From: PALSA-505 sp963762615
GTDB taxonomy: Bacteria; Actinomycetota; Actinomycetes; Streptosporangiales; Streptosporangiaceae
Length of the DNA stretch: 64,000 nt
Reading direction: 5' to 3'
NCBI GenBank assembly: GCA_963762615.1
Contig: CAVXLG010000013.1
Coordinates: forward strand, 1,549,970 to 1,613,969
This document shows positions 8,590-16,567 of the stretch, one piece after another. Under the pieces are notes generated by a model. The model made no database searches, was not told the origin of the DNA, and was given only the letters and a program-made list of their open reading frames with translations. Position 1 is the stretch's first letter; the number at the start of each line of letters is the position of its first letter. The position numbers were made by a program, and so were the translations under genes.

Positions 8590-9714
8590 ATGAGAGCGGG
8601 CAGGATTGTCATTACCGGGGCGGCGGCGCTGGCACTGGTAGCCGGGGGGACCGCCGCTGGCGCGGCGATCGCCGCCGGGCCCGTCAACGGCTCGGGCGTG
8701 ATCCACGGCTGTTAGACGAATAAGGCGCTCAACGGATCCCACATCATCGTGCTGCAGGACACGGGCACGAGCTGCCCGAGCGGCACCACCGCGGTCACCT
8801 GGAATCAGCAGGGACCGCAAGGCCCGGCGGGCGGCACGGGACCAGCAGGCCCGGCGGGACCGGCCGGGCCGAAGGGCGACACCGGGTCGGCTGGGCCTAC
8901 CGGGGCCGCCGGACCACCTGGTGCCACCGGACCGGCGGGACCGGCCGGCACGTCCAGCCTGGATGCCCTGGCCGGCACCGCGTGCAACGCCGGAAGCCCG
9001 GACCAGGGCGTGCTCAAGGTCTCCTACGGAAACCAGGGATCGGTCAGCATCACCTGCGTGCCGACCCAGCTCTACACCCTGACCGTCTCGGTCACCTCCG
9101 GCGACGGCAACGACTCGATCGTCAGCGACCCGGCCGGCATCGACTGCGGCCCCAGCGTCGCCAACTCGGTCTGCTCGGCGCAGTTCCCCACCGGGTACGC
9201 CGTCACCCTGACCGGCCAGGCCGACTACGCCGACGTCGTGGACGGCTGGAGCGGCGGCTGCCCGGCGCACGTCAATATCACCCACCCGTACAACCAGGCA
9301 CTGCAGCCGGGCCTGGCGAACCCCGTGAACACCACCTGCACGGTCACGATGAACGCAGACACCACCGTCTCGGCGTCGTTCGCAGGCGTGATGCGGGTGA
9401 CCGATGCATCCCCCGACAACGTGAACTTCGTGCCCGACCCCGGCGGCCCTGAATGCGTGACCTCGGCACCGGACTGCAAGGGCACCCTCCTGGAGGCGTG
9501 CTCTCCGACGGTGTGTGGAGCCAACACCCTGGTTGACGTGATCCCCTACGGCACAGCGGTCAGCGTGACCGATCAGGGAGGCAGCGGCGTCGGCTTCAAC
9601 GGGCCTGCCTGCAGCCCCGGCTCCGGAGCCACCGTCACCGCCACCGAGTGCGACTTCACGATGGCCCCCGGAGACGCTGCGGGTTTCGGCGGTTCGATCC
9701 TGAACATCGGGTAA
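8590..9714 (+). pseudogene. Secreted collagen-like repeat protein interrupted by an in-frame amber codon
   Basis: A signal-peptide-like start (MRAGRIVITGAAALALVAGG) leads to VIHGC, then TAG at 8713-8715, then the same frame continues (TNKALNGSHIIVLQDTG, CPSGTTAVTWNQQGPQGPAG). In related actinobacterial proteins this point reads GCY-TNK, so TAG probably replaces a tyrosine codon (TAC). Downstream is a collagen-type Gly-X-Y run of about 45 residues (about 8815-8955), then a Cys-rich beta domain with YTLTVSVTSGDG-like repeats that ends at 9714. Without readthrough only a 41-residue peptide is made; a start at 8749 would give a 321-residue protein without a signal peptide. Neighbours are also surface or secreted proteins. 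Confidence 0.65.
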
Positions 9715-9965
9715 GCCTGCCGCAGAGCCGGCGGCCAGCCGGTAACCGACGGAGATCCGCTGGGCTACTGTGCGAGTGTGGCCCTAGCGGATCTCCCGGT
9801 CCTCGGTAAGCACAAGCCAGATGGCCCGCCTGGCACGTCAACGCGGCCCGGCGTATCGCCGGGCTACGGGGCGCGGCGGATAATTCACTGTCCCGCGATC
9901 GTCCGGGCGAGGGCTGCACCGTACCGTGTGGCTTCGACCACATTCCGCAGGCCAGGGCGCTGGAT

Positions 9966-10298
9966 TCAGTTGTGATCGGACCGGTTTTCACGGGTGATCA
10001 GATGCCGTAGGGCATGACCTGCACCGAGGCAACAGTTGCCTGCTGCGGCACAGCGCTTCAGCGCGTGATAGGGCGTGACAGCTTCGGTGGCTGACCTGCG
10101 ACGGTGCGCCCCCGCATCTGACATGCGGTCAAGTGCGGCAGCCAGCCCCCGGGCCAGATCCCGGTTATCGGTCGCGGCCGAGTCATCGGTGTGGTCCTCG
10201 CACAGTCCGGCCGGGCGCGCGTCATAGTCAGCGCACTCGGCACCGCCGCGTTCTTCCCGGTACGCCGAGGCGTCTTCGAGCGCGGCCGGCAGGATCAA
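9966..10298 (-). CDS. Small conserved actinobacterial hypothetical protein
   Basis: 110 residues. The pattern DASAYREERGGAECADYDA, then GLCEDHTDD, then a charged helix RDLARGLAAALDRM resembles a widespread family of small actinomycete proteins with a Cys/His pair set (EC-DYDA, CEDH) that could bind a metal or redox partner. Function unknown. It lies 24 bases before the downstream acylase gene on the same strand. The C-terminal half (from about residue 75) is less family-like and may be drifted. ATG at 10298 is the only start that keeps the domain whole. Confidence 0.5.
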   Translation of the reverse strand: MILPAALEDASAYREERGGAECADYDARPAGLCEDHTDDSAATDNRDLARGLAAALDRMSDAGAHRRRSATEAVTPYHALKRCAAAGNCCLGAGHALRHLITRENRSDHN

Positions 10299-10322
10299 CC
10301 CGCCAGCTCAGGCCGCGCCGGT

Positions 10323-12782
10323 TTATCCCCCGGTCACCGTGGTCACCTGCAGATGCGGGTCGGCGGCGATCTGCGCCTGGCAGAATCTGTCAGTCAGCCA
10401 CTCCTTGTGGCTGAACAGCTTGGTCTGGTCCGCGAAGTGCGGCGATGCCGGGTTGGACGACTCGGAATAGGTGAGGATGGTCGACCCGACGGGACAGGCG
10501 GACTTCTTCGGCCACGTCACCACCTGGATGAATGACGAGCCGCTGTCCGGTGCGGTAAGCGAGTCCCCGGGCTCGCTGTCGACGTAGATCGCGTTGAAGA
10601 TCCCGTCCGGGTCGCCCGGGCCGCCCGGGATGGTGATGTGCCGGCCCTGGTAAGTGACGTACTGAACCGCGCCGAGCGTCGTGTCGATCGGGATGTGAGC
10701 CTTGTCGAGCTGCTGGATGGCGTCGCCCAGCGCGGTGCGGACGGTCGAGTTGGACGTGTCGAGCCCGTAGGGCGTGGTCACCGGGTGCGAAAGCTCGAAC
10801 GGGTGGCTGAACGGCGAAGGCGTCGCCGCCTGTGCGAAGTTCCAGAACGCGGCGAACAGGACCGCACCGCGCTGCGCCGGATTGGACCGCATGTTCCAGT
10901 GGGCCAGGGTGGTGCACGCGTCGCCGAGAGCGACCTTGCCGCCGCCCGACGTCGGCGCGAAACCGCCCGCGGCCTGGAACTTGCCGCACAGCTTCACCAG
11001 GCCGGCCAGCGTGAGCTGCGCGGCGTACGAGTCACCGGACAGGTCGAGGCGCTGCATGGCGGCCGTGGTGAATCCCGGGGGGCCCTGCCCGTCCGTGCCG
11101 CTGACCCGTGCCTGTACCTGGATCAGGCCGATCCTGGTCCGCAAGGTGCGCGCGGTCCGCTCGGTGCCGATGATCCGGGCGAAACCGGTCAGCGGATGGT
11201 GCGGGTTGGCCAGCCAGAAACTGTCGTTGGAGTTCGTCACGTAATCGTGGCGCAGCAGGTACGGCTCGTGGCTCGGCCCGAAGATTCCCCGGACCGCGGC
11301 ATCGGAGTCGTTTCCCCAGTCGCACGCGGTCCTCGACCCGTCCAGGATCGGCAGCCCGACTTCCTTGAAGGTAATATCGCCGGTCGGCGTGTCGCAGGCC
11401 TTCGCCTCGGCGTTGCTGACGTGCGGGATAGTGCCGATGTCGGCGTAGAGGGCAAGGCCAGCCCGGTCCGTCGCGATCGTGTTCACCCACGGGATGCCCT
11501 GGTACTTCTTGAGGATCGCCAGTACCTGCTGGGTGGATGACGCGCGGTCGATGCCGAACCAGGTGTTGACCGCGCGCGCGAGATTGCCGGCGTTGGCGTC
11601 CCTGATGGCGAACGCCGTCGCGGCGGTCCACGGCAGCGGGATGCCCTCGAGCGAGTTGAAGACCGGGCCGTAGCGGGTCCACCAGAGGGTGTGCGTGACC
11701 GAGCCGATCGTGCCGTCGGGCCTGCGCGCCTTGATGGTGACCGTACGCGGCGCCATGGCCACTGGGCGGCCGTTCTGCAGGTACTCCGTCGGGTCGCCCT
11801 TCACCAGGGTGAGCTGGTAGGGGGTGAACCGGAAGGCGGTCGACACGGTGTGGCTCCACGCCACGGACGCGTTGTGGCCGATGAGGATGAGCGGGACACC
11901 GTAGAGCGAGGCCCCGGTGACGTTGATCTTGCCGGGAATCGTGAGCTGTGCCTGGTAGAAGCGTTCCGGGCCGATCCACGGAAAGTGCGGGTTGCCGAGC
12001 AGCAGGCCGCGGTGATCCCTGGTGCCCGCCGACCCGATCGCGACCGCGTTGCTGCCCATGCTGGCCGACCGTGCGCTGAAGGCGGCTGCGAGCGCGCGCC
12101 CGGTCCGGGCCGGATGAGCGACAGCCGCGCTGGCCGGCCGGCTGGCCTGCGCAGCCTTGGGCGGCGCCGCCTGGGTGATGCCGCTGATGACAAGGTCGCT
12201 GCTCGACATCAGCATGAGCTGGTAGAAGCGCAGGTAGCTGTCCATGACCGTGATCGGCTTCACCCAGGACTTGCCGCGGCAGGTCGGATCGGGGACTCCG
12301 GCCGCGCCGCCGACGTGGGCGAGGTAGGTGTTGTAGCCCTTGACGTAGCCGGACTCAACCTGCTTTTCGGTGGGGCTGAGGGCCCGCGCCAGGCGCTGGA
12401 CCACGCGGGAGTCGATGATCTGCTGGAAGAACAGGTCGGAGTCCAGGTTGCTCACGGTGACGCCGTTGCCGCGCTGGACGTAGCTGGCCTTCGGCCCGAA
12501 ATACCGGGACCGCTGCGCCTCGACCGTGATGTAGTCGTTGGCCATCGTGCACAGGTTGTCCTTGGCGAAGGCGTAACCGTACCCGAATCCGAGGCCGGCC
12601 CAGTTGCGGGCGAGGATGTGCGGGATCCCGCCCGTCGTGTAGCGGATCTCGGCGGACAGGCGGCCGCTGGGCGATCCGGGCGGCCGGGCGGCCGGCCCGG
12701 GGGGAGCGGCCAGCGCCGGGGGAGCGGCGAGCGCTACCAGGGCGGCGATCATCGCCACGACCGTCGGGGCACGCAACCTCAT
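10323..12782 (-). CDS. Secreted penicillin acylase-family Ntn-hydrolase
   Basis: 819-residue exported acylase of the penicillin amidase (S45) family, nearest in layout to aculeacin/acyl-homoserine-lactone acylases. Signal peptide: MRLRAPTVVAMIAALVALAAP, cleaved around ALA. The alpha chain is followed by an Ala-rich linker and the autoprocessing site MGSNAVAIG; Ser244 is the predicted N-terminal nucleophile of the beta chain. The beta chain has the expected GNPHFPW, ASVAWSHT and TNSNDSFW segments, including the oxyanion-hole Asn. These enzymes cleave amide-linked acyl chains from lactones, lipopeptides or beta-lactams; substrate here is unknown. No obvious partner gene is adjacent, so quorum quenching is only one possibility. 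Confidence 0.85.
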   Translation of the reverse strand: MRLRAPTVVAMIAALVALAAPPALAAPPGPAARPPGSPSGRLSAEIRYTTGGIPHILARNWAGLGFGYGYAFAKDNLCTMANDYITVEAQRSRYFGPKASYVQRGNGVTVSNLDSDLFFQQIIDSRVVQRLARALSPTEKQVESGYVKGYNTYLAHVGGAAGVPDPTCRGKSWVKPITVMDSYLRFYQLMLMSSSDLVISGITQAAPPKAAQASRPASAAVAHPARTGRALAAAFSARSASMGSNAVAIGSAGTRDHRGLLLGNPHFPWIGPERFYQAQLTIPGKINVTGASLYGVPLILIGHNASVAWSHTVSTAFRFTPYQLTLVKGDPTEYLQNGRPVAMAPRTVTIKARRPDGTIGSVTHTLWWTRYGPVFNSLEGIPLPWTAATAFAIRDANAGNLARAVNTWFGIDRASSTQQVLAILKKYQGIPWVNTIATDRAGLALYADIGTIPHVSNAEAKACDTPTGDITFKEVGLPILDGSRTACDWGNDSDAAVRGIFGPSHEPYLLRHDYVTNSNDSFWLANPHHPLTGFARIIGTERTARTLRTRIGLIQVQARVSGTDGQGPPGFTTAAMQRLDLSGDSYAAQLTLAGLVKLCGKFQAAGGFAPTSGGGKVALGDACTTLAHWNMRSNPAQRGAVLFAAFWNFAQAATPSPFSHPFELSHPVTTPYGLDTSNSTVRTALGDAIQQLDKAHIPIDTTLGAVQYVTYQGRHITIPGGPGDPDGIFNAIYVDSEPGDSLTAPDSGSSFIQVVTWPKKSACPVGSTILTYSESSNPASPHFADQTKLFSHKEWLTDRFCQAQIAADPHLQVTTVTGG

Positions 12783-12933
12783 TACGCCTCCTGCACATGA
12801 ACCGGGGCACTACGGGCACGTCACATATTCCCCCAGAAACCGGTCGGGCGACAGTGATCCGGCGGGTGTCTTCGGCAGGGATCGCCAATGGTGCGCCGGG
12901 CGCCCCGGGCGCGCCTTCGGCGATCGCCGCAGG

Positions 12934-14847
12934 TCAGGCGCGCTCGCGGGCCTGCCGGGCGCGGCTGCGGGCGCGCTCCTTCGCGTCCAGCACGGTCTTG
13001 CGCAGCCGGACGGCGGACGGGGTGACCTCCACGCACTCATCCCCGGAGCAGAACTCCAGCGCCTGCTCCAGGCTCAGCGCCCTCGGCGGCACCAGCCGCT
13101 CGAGTTCCTCCCCGGTGGACTGGCGGACGTTGGTGAGCTTGCGCTCCCTGGTGATGTTGACGTCCATGTCGTCAGAACGCGAGTTCTCGCCCACGATCAT
13201 TCCCTCGTACACCTCGGTGCCCGGCGTCACGAACAGCGAGCCGCGCTCCTGCAGCCCGAACATGGCGTACGCGGTCACCGACCCCGAGCGGTCAGCCACG
13301 AGCGACCCGGTGGGGCGGGCGCGCAGTGCCCCGGCCCAGGGCTCGTAGCCCTCGAACACGTGGTGCGCGATGCCGGTCCCCCGGGTGTCGGTGAGGAACT
13401 GGGTGCGGAACCCGATCAGCCCGCGGGCAGGCACCGTGAACTCCAGCCGGACCCAGCCGGTGCCATGATTGATCATGTTCTCGAGCCGGCCCTTGCGCAC
13501 CGCGAGCAGCGACGTGACCGCGCCCAGGTACTCTTCCGGGACGTCCACGCTGAGCCGTTCCGTCGGCTCGTGCACCGCGCCGTTCACCTCGCGGGTCACC
13601 ACCGTCGGGCGGCCCACGGTCAGCTCGTAGCCTTCCCGCCGCATGGTCTCCACCAGGACGGCGAGGGCGAGCTCGCCGCGGCCCTGCACCTCCCAGGTAT
13701 CCGGGCGCTCGGTCGGCAGCACCCGGATCGAGACATTGCCGACCAGCTCGCGGTCCAGCCGGTCGCGCACCAGCCGGGCGGTGATCTTGGTCTTCTCGCG
13801 GGCACTGGCACCGCCGCCCGGGCCGGCGGTCAGCCGGCCGACCAGCGGCGAGGTGTTCACCCCGATCGTCATGGAGATCGCGGGCTCGTCCACGGTGATC
13901 AGCGGGAGCGGCCGCGGGTCCTCGAGGTCCGCCAGCGTCTCGCCGATCATGATCTCGCCGATCCCGGCGATGGCGATGATGTCCCCAGGGCCGGCGGTCT
14001 GCACCGGCACCCGGTCCAGCGCCTCGGTCAGGTACAGCTCGGTGATCCTGACCCGCTCGATGCTGCCGTCCCGGCGGCACCAGGCGACCTGCTGGCCGCG
14101 GGAGATGGTGCCGTTATGCACCCGGCAGAGCGCGATCCGGCCCAGGTAGGCCGACGCGTCCAGGTTGGCGACGTGCGCCTGCAGCGGCGCGGCGGGGTCG
14201 TAGCTGGGGGCCGGCACGGTCTCGGCCAGCGCGGTGAACAGCGGCTCGAGATCCGGTGAGTCGGGCTGCGCGCCGTCAGCCGGCCTGGTGAGCGACGCCC
14301 GGCCGGCCCGCGCTGAGGCGTATACGATCGGAAACTCGATCTGGTCCTCGCTGGCGTCCAGGTCGAGGAAGAGCTCATAGCACGCGTCCACAACCTCGGC
14401 GATGCGGGCGTCTGGCCGGTCCACCTTGTTGATCACGAGGATGACCGGGAGCCTGGCCTCCAGCGTCTTGCGGAGCACGAACCTGGTCTGCGGCAGCGGC
14501 CCCTCGCTGGCATCGACGAGCAGCAGCACCCCGTCCACCATGGACAGGCCGCGCTCCACCTCGCCGCCGAAGTCCGAGTGGCCCGGCGTATCCACGATGT
14601 TGATGGTCATCCCGGCGTGCCGCACCGCGGTGTTCTTGGCCAGGATCGTGATGCCCTTCTCCCGCTCCAGGTCGCCGGAGTCGAGCACCCGCTCGGCGAC
14701 GTGCGCGTTCGCGCGGAAGGCCCCGGACTGCCAGAGCATCGCGTCCACCAGCGTGGTCTTGCCGTGGTCTACGTGCGCGACGATCGCGACGTTGCGCAGG
14801 TCGGCACGGGTGGCTAGCTGAGCTACGGGTGGCTGGCGGGCGGGCAT
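12934..14847 (-). CDS. typA: Ribosome-associated translational GTPase TypA/BipA
   Basis: 637-residue translational GTPase. G1 motif AHVDHGKTT (residues 24-32), G2 region EREKGITILAKNT, G3 DTPGHSDFGGEV, and G4 NKVDRPDAR, followed by domain II and the BipA-specific C-terminal segment (GFRTQFLTDTRG, GLQERGSLFVTPG). Acts on the ribosome under stress and in assembly. Length and domain order are normal. Monocistronic by position: 151 bases separate it from the acylase and nearly 300 from the next plus-strand gene. ATG at 14847 is chosen, since the next ATG lies inside the GTPase domain. Confidence 0.95.
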   Translation of the reverse strand: MPARQPPVAQLATRADLRNVAIVAHVDHGKTTLVDAMLWQSGAFRANAHVAERVLDSGDLEREKGITILAKNTAVRHAGMTINIVDTPGHSDFGGEVERGLSMVDGVLLLVDASEGPLPQTRFVLRKTLEARLPVILVINKVDRPDARIAEVVDACYELFLDLDASEDQIEFPIVYASARAGRASLTRPADGAQPDSPDLEPLFTALAETVPAPSYDPAAPLQAHVANLDASAYLGRIALCRVHNGTISRGQQVAWCRRDGSIERVRITELYLTEALDRVPVQTAGPGDIIAIAGIGEIMIGETLADLEDPRPLPLITVDEPAISMTIGVNTSPLVGRLTAGPGGGASAREKTKITARLVRDRLDRELVGNVSIRVLPTERPDTWEVQGRGELALAVLVETMRREGYELTVGRPTVVTREVNGAVHEPTERLSVDVPEEYLGAVTSLLAVRKGRLENMINHGTGWVRLEFTVPARGLIGFRTQFLTDTRGTGIAHHVFEGYEPWAGALRARPTGSLVADRSGSVTAYAMFGLQERGSLFVTPGTEVYEGMIVGENSRSDDMDVNITRERKLTNVRQSTGEELERLVPPRALSLEQALEFCSGDECVEVTPSAVRLRKTVLDAKERARSRARQARERA

Positions 14848-14947
14848 GCGGCGGTTCTCGCTTGCTGGTCTCGGTGAGCTGCCGCGGACAGCGGCCTGAT
14901 CAGTCTATTTGCGTTTGGATACCGAACGGGGCCAAGCCCCATCCCGC

Positions 14948-14963
14948 GGCCGCCGCGGCGGCC
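14948..14963. repeat. 16-base perfect palindrome upstream of typA
   Basis: GGCCGCCG-CGGCGGCC at 14948-14963 is a perfect inverted repeat in the 293-base space between the divergently read typA and the small gene at 15141. It could form a hairpin or be an operator, but in DNA this GC-rich such palindromes also arise by chance. The rest of this spacer holds nothing else I can name. Confidence 0.3.
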
Positions 14964-15140
14964 GACCGCTCCCCGCGCGGCCGCCTAAGGCGTGCCTAGG
15001 GCAACGCGCGGCGGCTTCTTGCCTGGTAAGGCGCTGTTCAGCCGGAAGATAGGTCATCCACCCGATGCCGGGGACCGGGCCTTACGACGAACCTCAAGTG
15101 TGTTGGGCCGGCACTACGGCCCCTCGCCAAGGAGGAAGCC

Positions 15141-15353
15141 ATGCATCCGACTCTCGTGGAGACCGTGGCCGCCGAGCGAGTCAAGGACATGCGGAGAGAG
15201 GCGATCGCCTCGGAGCGCGCCAGGCTGGCACGCCGCACCCGGCGCAGCCGCCGGGTTCTTGCAAGCACGACGGCCAAGGCAGGCGTGCCGCGTGCGCGCG
15301 GTGCCGCTGGTCACGCATCAGCCAACGGCGCCGCGCCCGGGCATGCCGGGTGA
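15141..15353 (+). CDS. Small basic hypothetical protein
   Basis: 70 residues, strongly basic: the N-terminal MHPTLVETVAAERVKDMRRE continues into RRTRRSRR, a pattern seen in short actinomycete proteins of unknown role. A strong ribosome-binding site (AAGGAGG, 15129-15135) precedes ATG at the usual distance, which is the main support for expression. The region after residue 40 is low complexity. It might be a nucleic-acid-binding peptide, but nothing proves that. Confidence 0.5.
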   Translation: MHPTLVETVAAERVKDMRREAIASERARLARRTRRSRRVLASTTAKAGVPRARGAAGHASANGAAPGHAG

Positions 15354-15442
15354 GGACGGCGCGAGGCAGCTTCGAGCTGCTTTGCGTCTCGGTGGTGTCG
15401 GGCAGCGACGAGCTGCCCGACACCGCCGTTCCAGGCCTGTTC

Positions 15443-16480
15443 CTATCCGGGCAGCCCGGCGATCAGCAGGGCAAGGAACGTTCCAGCGATCATGAAGGGG
15501 CCGAAGGGAAGCTGGGTCTTGCGGTCGGCCCGCCCCCGGACCAGCAGAGCCAGGCCGTAGACGGCGGCGAGCGCGAAGCCGGCCAGCGCGCCCGCGATCA
15601 GGGTGCCCCAGCCCAGCCAGGCCAGGGCGGTACCCAGGCTCGTGGCCAGCTTGACGTCGCCCGGACCCATCCCGGACGGGCTGATGAGGAACAGGATGAG
15701 GCAGAACGCCGCGTACCCGGCGCCGCCCAGTAGCCCGCGGCCCAGCCGCGGCCACTGGCCACTGGCGGCGGCCGCAGCCAGCAGGAACACCGCGGTGCCC
15801 GCGAGGGCCGGAGCGGTGAGCAGATCCGGCAGCCGGCGAGCGGCCGCGTCAATCCAGGCCAGCGGGATCGCGCAGAGCGCCAGCCAGCACAGCGCCGTCA
15901 GGACCAGCGCCGGATGGATCCGCGCGGCGAGCAGCCCGAGCACGGCGGCCGCGGTGATCTCGACCGTCAGCGCCCGCGGCCCGAGCCGGGCACGGCACGC
16001 CGGGCACCGGCCGTGCGGCGGCAGGGCAGGCAGCGCGGACAGGGGGATCCGCGAGCGCGGCGCGGAAGCTGGCCCGGGCACTGACCGGGACGCGGGAGCA
16101 GTCACGGATATGGCCGGGGTCCCGGGCGCAGGCCCGGCCGCAGTCCCAGGCGCAAACCCGGCCGGGATCACTGGCACAGGCCCGGCCGCAGTCCCAGGCG
16201 CAGGCCCGGCCGCAGTCCCAGGCGCAAGCCCGGCCGCAGTCCCAGGCGCAAGCCCGGCCGCAGTCCCAGGCGCAAGCCCGGCCGCAGGTCCAGGCGCAAA
16301 CCCGGCCGGGGTGCCGGCCTGATGCGCGACCCGGGCGGGCGGGAGCGGGTGATCGCAGGCCGGGCAGGACCGGCGCCAGGGCTGCCCGGGAGGCACCGAT
16401 AGCCGGACGATCATAGCGCGCAGCACCGGGCCGATCGCCAGCCCGGCCATCGCCAGAACGGCGATCAGCACGGGCCTCAT
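15443..16480 (-). CDS. Prepilin peptidase (A24 family) with an internal octapeptide repeat
   Basis: 345-residue membrane aspartic peptidase that cuts and often methylates prepilins; last gene of the Tad operon. Catalytic aspartates lie in AWIDAAARRLPD and GPGDVK. Two Cys pairs of the N-terminal methyltransferase-type domain are kept (CPACDHP and CPACRAR). Between them is an unusual Pro/Gly/Ala insert built from an eight-residue unit like PGTAAGLA, from a 24-base tandem repeat, which lengthens the protein well beyond the usual 220-260 residues. Seven or so hydrophobic helices follow. It lies 87 bases after the LysM/BTAD gene and probably belongs to the same transcript. Processing of the pilin at 21095-21304 is the likely job. 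Confidence 0.85.
   Translation of the reverse strand: MRPVLIAVLAMAGLAIGPVLRAMIVRLSVPPGQPWRRSCPACDHPLPPARVAHQAGTPAGFAPGPAAGLAPGTAAGLAPGTAAGLAPGTAAGPAPGTAAGPVPVIPAGFAPGTAAGPAPGTPAISVTAPASRSVPGPASAPRSRIPLSALPALPPHGRCPACRARLGPRALTVEITAAAVLGLLAARIHPALVLTALCWLALCAIPLAWIDAAARRLPDLLTAPALAGTAVFLLAAAAASGQWPRLGRGLLGGAGYAAFCLILFLISPSGMGPGDVKLATSLGTALAWLGWGTLIAGALAGFALAAVYGLALLVRGRADRKTQLPFGPFMIAGTFLALLIAGLPG
16127..16317 (-). repeat. 24-base tandem repeat inside the prepilin peptidase gene
   Basis: About eight imperfect copies of a 24-base unit (core GCCGCAGTCCCAGGCGCA on the plus strand) in register with the reading frame, encoding Pro-Gly-Thr-Ala-Ala-Gly-Leu-Ala-type octapeptides. Because the unit is a multiple of three, copy-number changes would leave the enzyme in frame. 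It falls in the loop between the two Cys pairs. Confidence 0.85.
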
Positions 16481-16567
16481 GGGCGGCTGTCCGGCCGCCG
16501 GGCCACCGCCAGGCGGCCGCGAGCCGTCGCGGAAGCGGGAGCGGCCGCTACCGGCCCGCCGCGACGG

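Noticed and set aside
8515..9285. Minus-strand 256-codon frame over the collagen-like gene
   Set aside because: Antisense of Gly-X-Y repeats; no ribosome site or recognisable protein.
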